This document shows, piece after piece, positions 7,849-15,700 of a stretch of 43,460 bases of DNA; positions within the stretch are counted from its first letter, which is position 1; every line of letters begins with the position of its first letter. The position numbers were made by a program, and so were the translations under genes. The DNA comes from Phycisphaeraceae bacterium. Its GTDB lineage: Bacteria; Planctomycetota; Phycisphaerae; Phycisphaerales; Phycisphaeraceae. The stretch is taken from positions 1-43,460 of the forward strand of contig JANQFR010000074.1 in assembly GCA_028277745.1 (NCBI GenBank), in the 5' to 3' direction. A model generated the notes under the pieces. It searched no databases and was not told the origin of the DNA. It was given only the letters and a program-made list of their open reading frames with translations.

Positions 7849-7880
7849 GGCACTTTTCGGTGGGGTAGGCACTTTCCGGT
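7849..7880. promoter_or_regulatory. Direct repeats, candidate HxlR operator
   Basis: GGCACTTTTCGGT (7849-7861) and GGCACTTTCCGGT (7868-7880) are direct repeats 19 bp apart, differing at one base. They lie between the divergent thioredoxin-like and HxlR genes. HxlR of Bacillus is known to bind direct repeats, so these are likely binding sites. Confidence 0.5.
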
Positions 7881-7916
7881 TGGAATTCGGGCGAAACCGA
7901 TGAAAAAAATGTCGCG

Positions 7917-8234
7917 ATGACGGACGTCCACCACATGTTCGAGGCCTGCATCGGCTGCAAGTGGACGCTGCACGTGCTGGGACAGATCCGCAAAGGCGTG
8001 CGGCGCCCCGGCGCCTTGGAGCGGTCGGCGCCGGGCCTGACGAGCAAGGTGCTCAACGAGCGTCTTCAGAAGCTGCTGCGCTTCGGGATCATCGACAAGA
8101 CGGTGTACCCCCAGACCCCGCCGCGCGTGGAGTACGAACTGACCGCGTTCGGCCAGCGGTTCGTGGTCATCCTTGACCAGATCGATGCGCTGCGCGAGCA
8201 GATGCTGGAGGAAAGCGAACAAGAGGCGGACTGA
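7917..8234 (+). CDS. HxlR-family winged-helix regulator
   Basis: The protein has 105 residues. The HxlR/DUF24 winged helix spans nearly all of it: an N-terminal FEACIGCKWTLHVLGQIRKG, the recognition region APGLTSKVLNERLQKLLRFGIIDK, and the wing PPRVEYELTAFGQRF. Two Cys (in ACIGC) precede the first core helix. In YodB/HypR-type HxlR proteins, a Cys at this position senses electrophiles or oxidants. The position, divergent from a thioredoxin-like gene and trxB, fits a redox-responsive switch. The gene ends at the edge of a palindrome shared with the converging operon. Confidence 0.92.
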   Translation: MTDVHHMFEACIGCKWTLHVLGQIRKGVRRPGALERSAPGLTSKVLNERLQKLLRFGIIDKTVYPQTPPRVEYELTAFGQRFVVILDQIDALREQMLEESEQEAD

Positions 8235-8256
8235 GCCCCGCATACGCATGCGGGGC
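8235..8256. terminator. Palindrome GCCCCGCAT...ATGCGGGGC (copy 2), between converging genes
   Basis: A 9-bp perfect stem with a 4-nt loop sits between the ends of the HxlR gene (+) and the CWC gene (-). This suits a bidirectional terminator. It belongs to the family at 2699 and 42448. Confidence 0.65.
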
Positions 8257-8266
8257 CCGCGGCGCT

Positions 8267-8497
8267 TCAAGCCGGAGGGGAATCGGCGACATACCGCCGC
8301 AGCCGGCCGGTGGCGTGGAAGTGGTCGATGCATCGGCGGCAGACGCACTGGCCGGCGGCGCTGGGGGGCAGGGCCTCGATCAATTGGGTCGGCACGTCGA
8401 CGCTCATGCACCAGCACCCGCGGGGCTCTTGGCCGCACGCGATGGCGCAGCGGTTGGCGGCGCCGCAGACCGGGCAGGTCTTGCTTTCCTCGGTCAT
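8267..8497 (-). CDS. Cysteine-rich CWC protein
   Basis: The protein has 76 residues. Its Cys pattern is CPVCG, NRCAIACG, GCWC and CVCRRC, which matches the small Cysteine-rich CWC family thought to bind metal. The start at ATG 8497 overlaps the stop of the BFD-like gene by 4 bp (ATGA), so the two are coupled. It is the last gene of the riboswitch-headed operon and ends at a palindromic terminator. The function of the family is not established. Confidence 0.8.
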   Translation of the reverse strand: MTEESKTCPVCGAANRCAIACGQEPRGCWCMSVDVPTQLIEALPPSAAGQCVCRRCIDHFHATGRLRRYVADSPPA

Positions 8498-8718
8498 GCC
8501 GCGTTCTCTTCCGCGGGCTCGTCCGCGTCGTAGACCAGTTGATCGAACTCGGTCTGCCCCGTGCGCAGGGCCCGGCGCAGGTAGGGCGCGCACATCCCGC
8601 AGCCGCGCGACGCGCAGGTCTGGTCGGTCAGTTGCGTCAGCGTCAGGCCGTCTTGCCGGGCCTGGTCCACGAGGCTGGCGAACGTGCGGTTGGCGCAGAC
8701 GCATCGGTTGATGAGCAT
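8494..8718 (-). CDS. BFD-like [2Fe-2S]-binding protein
   Basis: The protein has 74 residues. The BFD-like domain fills residues 1-55: CVC at the start, the helix RTFASLVDQARQDGLTLTQL, and CASRGCGMC. The CxC and CxxC pairs are the expected ligands of a [2Fe-2S] cluster, as in bacterioferritin-associated ferredoxin. A loosely conserved acidic tail follows. It starts 3 bp after the pseudopilin stop and overlaps the CWC gene by 4 bp. In other bacteria such proteins release iron or carry electrons, and their role in this operon is open. Confidence 0.85.
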   Translation of the reverse strand: MLINRCVCANRTFASLVDQARQDGLTLTQLTDQTCASRGCGMCAPYLRRALRTGQTEFDQLVYDADEPAEENAA

Positions 8719-8721
8719 GGG

Positions 8722-9453
8722 TCACTCCAGGTCGTACGCGCTGTTGTCGTCGGAGAGGAAGCCCGTGCCGTCGGCGACGTCGGGGTTGCCGGCGGTGAAC
8801 CGCTCGTTGCGGGTCTGTCCGTGGCCGTCGACATAGACGACGTTTGTCGCGTCGACGTGGCGGAAGCCCTGCGTGCCCGCGGCGCGTGTGGCGTCATCGA
8901 TGCCATCGCCGCGTTCCAGGTCGATGAAGGGGGCGCGCATGAACTTGTTGGCCCCGCCGGCGTACCCCCCGTCGCCGAACAGGGCGCATTCGGTGGGTGC
9001 GGTGATCTGATCGACGCGGGCGGGTTCGTTATTGATTTCAAAAGGGGCGGGTCCATGTCCGATGAAGCTGGTGTTGTAGTTGTAGCCGCTGTAGGGCTGG
9101 GTGCTCCAGTTCGCGGGCCCGTCGAACGAGGGGCACTGCTGGATGTCCAGGGAGCCCTGGGCCTGCCAGAGCGTGCCGGGCACGAGCCTGCCCGCGATCA
9201 TGGAGATTTCCCATGAAATCTGGCCGAAAGGATGGTCGTAAGCCAGGGGGAAGTAGCCCTTGAAGGTCGCGGTGTAGCTGCCCGCGGCGATCCCCATCTG
9301 CCGCTGGTTCGACAGGCACTGGATCGTCCTGCCGGATTCGCGGGCCGAGCCGAGCACGGGCAGCAGGATGCCGACCAACAGGGCGATGATGGCGATCACG
9401 ACCAGGAGCTCGATGAGCGTGAAGCCGGTTGGACGGTGCGGTGTCGGTTGCAT
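8722..9453 (-). CDS. Type II/IV pseudopilin-like protein with prepilin leader
   Basis: The protein has 243 residues. The class III signal is clear: a short basic leader, Gly at the cleavage site, then [12 protein letters not shown] and a hydrophobic helix to about residue 33. The body is the extracellular domain typical of planctomycete pilin-like proteins, with Asn/Gly/Tyr-rich stretches, RSNQRQ-like and [13 protein letters not shown] motifs. Prepilin peptidase is expected to cleave after that Gly. It lies 74 bp after the second PEP-CTERM gene and 3 bp before the BFD-like gene, within the cobalamin-riboswitch operon. A pilus-like surface or export role in that operon is an inference. Confidence 0.88.
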   Translation of the reverse strand: MQPTPHRPTGFTLIELLVVIAIIALLVGILLPVLGSARESGRTIQCLSNQRQMGIAAGSYTATFKGYFPLAYDHPFGQISWEISMIAGRLVPGTLWQAQGSLDIQQCPSFDGPANWSTQPYSGYNYNTSFIGHGPAPFEINNEPARVDQITAPTECALFGDGGYAGGANKFMRAPFIDLERGDGIDDATRAAGTQGFRHVDATNVVYVDGHGQTRNERFTAGNPDVADGTGFLSDDNSAYDLE

Positions 9454-9527
9454 CGCGTGATCTCAATCTCGGGCGTGAATCGCCGACCGGCCGTTCCCGG
9501 CCGGTCGGCGGAAGCGGTTGCCTGGTT

Positions 9528-10478
9528 TCAGCGGCGTCTGCGCGGTGCGGTCAGCCCAAGGCCCGCGAGCCCGAGCAGTACGAGGCTGGCGGGTTCGGGG
9601 ATCGTCGCTTGCGGGGTGGCGAACACGGCGTCCAGCCGGATCCCCCCGCCCGAGGGCACGTTGACCCCGTTGAGCCGCAGGTAGTTCACTTCGGAGAGGC
9701 CGGTGTTCGCGATGTCGAACCAGTTGCCGCCGGCCGAGTCGCCGAAGATGCCGTCGTAGGTGGCGGTGGAGCTGTCGGACAACAGCGCGAGCCGCTGGGC
9801 GTCGGTCCCGCTGCCGTTGAACAGGTCGTCGTTGACCATCGGCGTCTCGAAGTCGGCGGCCGTCAGCGCGTCGAGGTTGGCCTGCGACGTGCCGAAGCCG
9901 TAGCTGTTGGCCAGCGCCGCGTTGCCGAAGTCGTAGGCCATGGTGGGGGCGTTGAGCTTGTGGCTGGTGGCGGTGTAGGCCGTGGGGTCGGTGACGGCTG
10001 TGCCGTCGAGCGTGACCCAGTCGGCGCCGTTGGCGGAGACGAGGATCGCGGCCTCCATGTTGCCGTTGAAGAACGAGCCGACCCCGCCGGTGATGGCCTG
10101 GGCGGTGAAGATCCCGAACTCCTTCTGGCCGTCGACGTCCGCGATGGCCTGGTCGAACTTGAGCGTGACCCCGCCTCCGTTGCCGAAGGCGACCATGGTG
10201 TCGGCGTTGCCGCCGAATGCGTTGCCGTTGTAGTTGGGGTTGACGAAATTGATGGGGAAAGCGCTGCCGCCGAACGCGCCGGTATCGAGCGGGAAGTCGG
10301 ACAGGTCGTTGGTTTCCACGGCGTAGGCCCCCCCGGTCAGCGAGGCCTTGACCGTGCCCTGGGTGAGCGAGCCGTTGACGATGGTGACAGAGTTGGCGGC
10401 GTGGGCGCCGGCCGCGACGCCCACGGCCGCGACTCCCGCGGCGAGGATTCGGAGAAACGGGCAATCGTTCATGTTCAC
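9528..10478 (-). CDS. PEP-CTERM protein, surface-type β-rich domain
   Basis: The protein has 316 residues. A signal peptide covers about residues 10-28 (ILAAGVAAVGVAAGAHA). The body is Gly/Asn/Asp-rich and reads as a β-sandwich. It includes GNMEAAILVSANGADWVTLDG and GGNWFDIANTGLSEVNYLRLNGV, a pattern reminiscent of surface proteins in Bacteroidetes cobalamin-uptake loci (from memory, not searched). The C-terminus has the exosortase signal IPEPASLVLLGLAG followed by RRRR. The start overlaps the upstream PEP-CTERM stop by 4 bp. It is the second gene after the riboswitch, so its expression should respond to cobalamin. Confidence 0.88.
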   Translation of the reverse strand: MNMNDCPFLRILAAGVAAVGVAAGAHAANSVTIVNGSLTQGTVKASLTGGAYAVETNDLSDFPLDTGAFGGSAFPINFVNPNYNGNAFGGNADTMVAFGNGGGVTLKFDQAIADVDGQKEFGIFTAQAITGGVGSFFNGNMEAAILVSANGADWVTLDGTAVTDPTAYTATSHKLNAPTMAYDFGNAALANSYGFGTSQANLDALTAADFETPMVNDDLFNGSGTDAQRLALLSDSSTATYDGIFGDSAGGNWFDIANTGLSEVNYLRLNGVNVPSGGGIRLDAVFATPQATIPEPASLVLLGLAGLGLTAPRRRR

Positions 10479-11170
10479 ACCGCCTCCCGCTTACGCCGAG
10501 CGAGCACGGCCAGGCCGCCGAGGCCGAGCAGCGCGAGCGACGCGGGTTCGGGCACGATAAAGCTCGGTGGGTCGGAGAAGCTGAATGCCGGGTCCCAGCT
10601 GAGTCCGGCCCACGAGCCGTCGCTCAGCGTCTGCGAGCTGAGCCCGAAGGCCGAGGACCAGGGCCCGCCGGTGCTCTCGAAGTGCACCCAGAACCCGTTG
10701 CTAAACCAGCCCTCGGCGTAGTGGTCGTCGCTGTCGTTGGCGGTGGCGTCATCGACGAGGCTGGCGAGCGAACTGCCGTTGTCGGTGCTGAGCGGGTCGG
10801 TGTTGAGGTCCGAGACCCCGTCGGTGTCGAAGGCCGAGCCGTCGGTGATGCCAAACCCGTCGCTGTCTTCGTCGTAGCCCACGCCGAACAGCGCCGGGCC
10901 GAACCCGGTCTGCGAGTCGATGACCGTGTAGAGGTTGCTGTCCGCCGCGACGACGGCCATGAACATATCCCAGGCCGTCGCCGTCCCGTCGAAGCGGTAG
11001 CCCCAGACGCGCACCTGCGGGCTGATCGCGTCGTTCCAGTCGATCACCAGCGCCGCTTCGTTCGCGCCGCTGCCGACCCAGGTGTCAATGTCGTCGAGTG
11101 CAGCGCCGTAAGCCGGCGCCGACAGCACCGCCGCGACGGCCGTCGCCGCCGCCATCCGTTTGCCGAGCAT
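10475..11170 (-). CDS. PEP-CTERM protein, first gene after the cobalamin riboswitch
   Basis: The protein has 231 residues from ATG 11170, chosen because GGAAAGGG precedes it and the signal peptide (MLGKRMAAATAVAAVLSA) starts there. The open frame upstream runs into the riboswitch and is not coding. The mature part includes DTWVGSGANEAALVIDWND, VWGYRFDGTATAWDMFMAV and GWFSNGFWVHFES. This WVG-GxN...WGYR-DG pattern recalls a family linked to cobalamin uptake in Bacteroidetes, but that is recalled, not searched. The C-terminus has VPEPASLALLGLGG and a Lys/Arg cluster, the PEP-CTERM sorting signal. Confidence 0.9.
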   Translation of the reverse strand: MLGKRMAAATAVAAVLSAPAYGAALDDIDTWVGSGANEAALVIDWNDAISPQVRVWGYRFDGTATAWDMFMAVVAADSNLYTVIDSQTGFGPALFGVGYDEDSDGFGITDGSAFDTDGVSDLNTDPLSTDNGSSLASLVDDATANDSDDHYAEGWFSNGFWVHFESTGGPWSSAFGLSSQTLSDGSWAGLSWDPAFSFSDPPSFIVPEPASLALLGLGGLAVLARRKREAV

Positions 11171-11327
11171 GTCGCCCTTCCTTTCCCGTCCCGAATCGCG
11201 CGGGACCATGCCCCTGAGCGTACGTGTGGAACAAGCCCTCACGGGTCGCCGACGGGGGGAGCATTCGTCAGGGGCAACGAAGGAACCTGCGCCGGCGTCC
11301 TGGGTCGCGAGGACACACAAGTTCCTT

Positions 11328-11562
11328 CAGGCAGGTCTTCCGGCTTAGGACAGGACTCGGCTTCGAGTCGGCCCGGCTCGCCTTCCCGCTGTCGCCCGTT
11401 GCAGGCGCGGCAGTGGCGTTTGAGCCGGACGTGGGCTGCCCATCACGGCGGCGCGTCCGCGGAGGAGTGCCCGGGTCGTCTGGGCCGGCGTCAGGCCGGC
11501 CCCCGCCCGGGGGCACCTCGCTTCCCTTTTCACCTTGCCCGAAAAGCTCGGCCAAGGCACCT
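11328..11562 (-). promoter_or_regulatory. Cobalamin (B12) riboswitch
   Basis: Read on the minus strand, the family landmarks appear in order. GGTGCC (11561-11556) comes first, then AAAAGGGAA, then GGTGC, an inserted hairpin, and GCACTCCTCCGC. GCGCCGCCGTGATGGG comes next, then CCACTGC, GGGAAGGC, and finally the 3' box GCCGGAAGACCTGCCTG (ending near 11328). The length of about 235 nt is normal. The GC-rich insert between GGTGC and GCACTCC extends a known variable stem. It lies ~160 nt upstream of the first PEP-CTERM gene. An 11-bp inverted repeat (11279-11289 with 11318-11328) follows directly and could be the expression platform. Cobalamin binding would be expected to shut the operon off. Confidence 0.88.
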
Positions 11563-11640
11563 GAAGGTTGTCAACGCGGCCTACTGTAGCGAGCATGATC
11601 CCCGCCTGCAATGGGGTAAACCTTAAGAACGTTTCGCCCG

Positions 11641-11646
11641 TATAAT
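11641..11646 (+). promoter_or_regulatory. -10 element TATAAT before the WXG100/FtsK operon
   Basis: A perfect TATAAT lies 37 bp before the first start codon of the operon. No good -35 hexamer is visible at the usual distance. CGGAG at 11669-11673 can serve as the ribosome binding site for ATG 11683. Confidence 0.45.
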
Positions 11647-11682
11647 CTGAGGTCCCTCCCCCCTTTCGGAGACCGACGCGTC

Positions 11683-11955
11683 ATGGGCAAAGCCGTTGTT
11701 GATCCCGCCGAGCTCCGCCGATTTTCCAAGGACCTGCACCGATTCAACCAGGAACTGCAGGGCCTGCTCGGCTCGCTCAACGCCAAGATGCGGGCCCTGG
11801 AAGCCACCTGGCGGGACCAGGAGCAGCGTAAGTTCGCCGAGGAATTCGACATCACCGTCAAATCGCTCGGCGGGTTCCTCGAACGGTGCGATGAGCACGC
11901 CCGCCTGCTCGGCAAGAAGGCCGTGCACATCGAGGAGTATCTCAAGCAGCGGTAG
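11683..11955 (+). CDS. WXG100-like small helical protein
   Basis: The protein has 90 residues, all helical. It has two amphipathic helices with the turn at W43-R-D45 (ATWRDQEQRKFAEEF), where classic WXG100 proteins have Trp-x-Gly. Length, helix-turn-helix design and hydrophobic spacing match the ESAT-6/WXG100 family, whose members are exported as dimers by type VII systems. The Gly to Asp change at the turn is shared with the second small protein of this operon. It is the first gene of a four-gene operon ending in an FtsK/EccC-like ATPase. Confidence 0.8.
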   Translation: MGKAVVDPAELRRFSKDLHRFNQELQGLLGSLNAKMRALEATWRDQEQRKFAEEFDITVKSLGGFLERCDEHARLLGKKAVHIEEYLKQR

Positions 11956-11971
11956 GTTTGAAGGACGCGTC

Positions 11972-12547
11972 ATGAGTGAATTCGCCCGGGTCGGCGACGT
12001 CGACGAAATCAAGCACCTGACCGCGGTCCTGCGGAAGTTCGCCGAGACCGCCAACGTCGCGCTCTCCGACGCCGAGTCGGAGATCAACCGCACCCGCAAC
12101 ATCCTCGAACGCGACGCCCCCACCCACTGGAAGGGCCAGCTCAAGAAACGCAAGGTCCAGCTCGAACAGGCCAAGGAGCAGCTGCGCCAGAAGCAGCTGT
12201 TCAAGACCCAGGAGTCCGGCCGCCAGTCGTTCATCGACGAGAAGAAGCTCGTCCAGCGCTGTAAGCTCGCGGTGGAGGAGGCCGAGACGAAGCTCCAGGC
12301 CATCAAGCAGTGGGAGCGCCGGTTCGACAGGGAGGTCATGCAGTACAAGGGCCAGACCCAGGCGCTCGCCCGTTCGCTGGAAGCCGGCGTGCCCAAGGCG
12401 GCGGCGTTGCTGGAGAGCATGATCACGTCGGTCGAGCAGTACCTCGCCGCCGCGACCGGCCCGGGCCAGCCGACGAACATGGCCCGCGGCGGCGATGAGA
12501 CGCCGCCCGAGGACGACCAGGCCGACCAGACGGAGGAATCGTCATGA
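11972..12547 (+). CDS. Coiled-coil protein of the WXG100/FtsK operon
   Basis: The protein has 191 residues from ATG 11972; the open frame further upstream overlaps the first gene and is not used. It is almost wholly helical. About residues 30-150 are rich in Lys/Glu/Gln with heptad spacing (WKGQLKKRKVQLEQAKEQLR; LVQRCKLAVEEAETKLQAIK). The tail is acidic and disordered (PPEDDQADQTEESS). There is no signal peptide or membrane segment. It could be an LXG-like or EspB-like substrate or a chaperone, but no family is recognised. It overlaps the next gene by 4 bp (ATGA). Confidence 0.75.
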   Translation: MSEFARVGDVDEIKHLTAVLRKFAETANVALSDAESEINRTRNILERDAPTHWKGQLKKRKVQLEQAKEQLRQKQLFKTQESGRQSFIDEKKLVQRCKLAVEEAETKLQAIKQWERRFDREVMQYKGQTQALARSLEAGVPKAAALLESMITSVEQYLAAATGPGQPTNMARGGDETPPEDDQADQTEESS

Positions 12548-12756
12548 GCCTTGTCGGCGGCGCGGGCAAGCTGTCGGGCGCCCGCAAAGACCTGCTCCTG
12601 CAATGGGACCGCGTCCGCCGCACGTGGCGCGACGCCAACGCGGAGCATTTTGAGAAGGCGTACCTGCACGAATGGGAGCAGCAGGTCAACGCCGCCCACC
12701 GCGCGATGACCAGCCTCGCCGCCACCCTCAAGCAGCTCCGCCGCGACTGCGAGTAA
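12544..12756 (+). CDS. Second WXG100-like small protein
   Basis: The protein has 70 residues, all helical. Its turn motif W28-R-D30 (RTWRDANAEHFEKAYLHEW) repeats the Thr-Trp-Arg-Asp of the first protein in this operon. The sequence after it has the helix of a WXG100 fold, but the N-terminal helix is shorter than usual. Pairs of WXG100 proteins usually form heterodimers, so this is the probable partner of the first. It is translationally coupled to the coiled-coil gene. Confidence 0.75.
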   Translation: MSLVGGAGKLSGARKDLLLQWDRVRRTWRDANAEHFEKAYLHEWEQQVNAAHRAMTSLAATLKQLRRDCE

Positions 12757-12783
12757 CCCCCCGGAGACCCGGAACCACCCCGC

Positions 12784-15700
12784 ATGACTGACCTGCCCCG
12801 CGGCCACCAGCAACGCCAGGCGATCGACGCCCTCCTTCATCTCGCCCACGCCTCGGCGGAGCGCGAGATCACCCTCGACAAGACCCGACGCAACAACCAG
12901 CAGACCCTCGATTACCGCCATGATCAGCTCGGCGAGCGGTTGACCAAACGGCGGCAGATGGTGTTGAAGCGTCATCAGCAGGCGGCCGAGGTCGAGCGCA
13001 CCGAGGCCGAGGACCGCTTCGAGGAGGAGTTCCAGGCGCTGCGGTCCCGGGGTCAGGCCAAACTGAAAGAAGTCGTGGCGGATGACGAGGCGGCCCTGAG
13101 TCAGGTCGAGAAGAAGCGCAACCATGAAGCGGCGCTGGTCCAGGCGGAGTACGACGAGGTCGAGCGGAAGCTCGAGTCGGCCAAGCGGAAGATCAAGGAC
13201 CGCACCACGTCGCGCCGCAACGAGCTGGAGGAGATCCGCGAACGGGCGGTGAACCAGCTGCGCAAGTACCGGCTCAAACGGATCGCCAAGGTCTCGCCCG
13301 AGGAGCCCGAGCCGGTGCAGGGCGACCCGAAGCAGGCGTTCGCCGATGAGCGGGCCGCGGCCGAGCGTGCGGCTCACCAGTTGCGGCGGCTGGTGCTCGC
13401 CCGGCTGGTCTCGGGCTACATCAAGCCGCTGATCGTGATCGCGGCATTGTGCGCCGTGTCGGCGTGGGTCATCCTCACGCAGACCGAGGCCGAGGGGATC
13501 GAGGACCTGGAGGTGCAGATCGCGCTGGGTGGCGCGTTCGTGGTGGTGTTCATCATCGTGGCGTTGTTCAAGCTGATGGCGTCGACGCAGGCCAGGGCGT
13601 TGTATTTCACGGTGCGCGATAGCGTTGAAGCGGGGCGGGCGGCGGCGGACCTGATCTTCGACCAGGCGGGCGAGAAGCGCGCGACCGCGCGGGCCGAGGC
13701 GGAGGCCCGGCGGCGCGACGGCGTCAAGGCCGTCCGCGCCAAATACGAGCCCGACCTCCGCGCCGTGCAGTCCCGCCTCGACGTCAAGCGCGCCCAGGCC
13801 CAGTCCGAGTACGAGCAGGACATCGCCGAACTGCAGGACCGCAAGACCGCGGCGCTGGACCGGCTCAACCAGGACCAGACCGATCGGCAGGCCGCCATCG
13901 AGGCGCGATACGACAGGCGCCAGGCGCTGGCCGACGCGCGCCGACGCCAACAGTCCACCGATCTCCAGCAGGACCACGACGACGCGATGGCCGCCCTCCG
14001 CGCCGCCTGGGAGCGCCAGCAGGCCGAGTCGCTCAGCGTGGTCCAACGGGTCGACGAGCTCGACCGCGAACGCTTCCCCCGGTGGGGCAGCGACGTGTGG
14101 GGCGATTGGGCCCCGCCGCGCACGTTCGTCGACATCGCCCGCTTCGGCAACCTGCACGTGGACGTGCGCGGGCTCGCCGGCGAGACCATGCCCGGCGGGT
14201 ACATGGAAGGCGCCCTGCCCCAGCCGTTCGACACCCCGGCCCTGCTCGCGTTCCCCGACCGCGCGTCCCTGCTCATGCGCGCCGACCCCGCCGGACGCGA
14301 CGCGTGCATCGGCCTGCTCCAGGCCGTCATGGTCCGCCTGCTCACCTCCCTCCCCCCCGGCCGGGTCCGGTTCAACCTGATCGACCCCGTCGGCCTGGGC
14401 CAGAGCTTCGCCGGGTTCATGCACCTGGCCGACCACGACGACCAGCTCGTCGCCGGCCGCATCTGGACCGACCGCTCGCACATCGAAGAGCAGCTCGTCG
14501 ACGTGACCGAGCACATGGAAAACGTGATCCAGAAGTACCTGCGCAACGAGTACGAGACGATCGACGCGTACAACAAGGAGGCGGGCGAGCTGGCCGAGCC
14601 GTACCGGTTCGTGGTGGTGGCGGACTTCCCACACGGGTTCAGCGAGGAGGCGATCCGCCGGCTCAACAGCATCGCGGCGAGCGGCGCGCGGTGCGGGGTG
14701 TACCTGCTGATCCTGCGCGACACCCGCGAGCCGATGCCGGCGCAAGTGTCGATCGAGGACCTGGAGAAGAACGCCGCGACCCTCGTCCACGCCGACGGGT
14801 CGTTCACCTGGCGGGACGAGGTGTTCGAGCCGCTGCCGCTCACGATCGAGTCGCCGCCGAGCGAGGACTTCATCACGCGCACGTGCCACACCGTCGGCGC
14901 CGCGGCGGTCGCCGCGGGCACGGTGCAGGTGCCGTTCGATACGATCGCGCCCAAACCCGAGCAGTGCTGGTCGCGCAACAGCGCCGAGGACCTGGCCGTC
15001 GAGGTCGGCCGCACCGGCGCGACGCGGCTGCAGAGCTTCGTCCTCGGCCACGGCGTGGCGCAGCACGCGCTGATTGCCGGCAAGACCGGCTCGGGCAAGT
15101 CGACCCTCCTCCACGCCCTGATCACCAACCTCGCCCTGTGGTACGCCCCCGACCAGGTCGAGTTCTACCTGGTCGACTTCAAGAAGGGCGTCGAGTTCAA
15201 GACCTACGCCACCCACGCGTCGCCCCACGCCAAGGCGATCGCCATCGAGTCGGACCGCGAGTTCGGCCTGTCGGTGCTCCAGCGCCTCGACGCCGAGCTG
15301 ACGCGGCGGGGCGACCTGTACCGCAAGCTCGGCGTGCAGGACCTGGCCGCCTTCCGCGCCGCCCAGCCCGAGACGCCGATGCCGCGCATCCTGATGGTCG
15401 TCGACGAGTTTCAGGAGTTCTTCTCGGAAGAAGACAAGCTGGCGCAGGACGCGGCCCTGTTGATTGACCGCCTGGTGCGTCAGGGCCGGGCGTTCGGCAT
15501 CCACATGCTGCTGGGCTCGCAGAGTCTGGGCGGCGCGGCGGGCCTGCCGCGCACGACCATGGGGCAGATGGCGGTGCGCGTGGCGCTGCAGTGCAGCGAG
15601 GCCGATTCGCAGCTGATCCTCAGCGACAACAACTCCGCGGCCCGCCTGCTGAGCCGGCCGGGCGAGGCGATCTACAACGACGCGGGCGGCGCGGTCGAGA

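Noticed and set aside
9429..10721. 430-residue plus-strand open frame across the PEP-CTERM genes
   Set aside because: It overlaps two clear secreted proteins on the other strand and has no start signal or domain.
10475..11320. Longer version of the first PEP-CTERM gene from 11320
   Set aside because: The extension runs through the region after the riboswitch. The ribosome binding site and signal peptide place the start at 11170.
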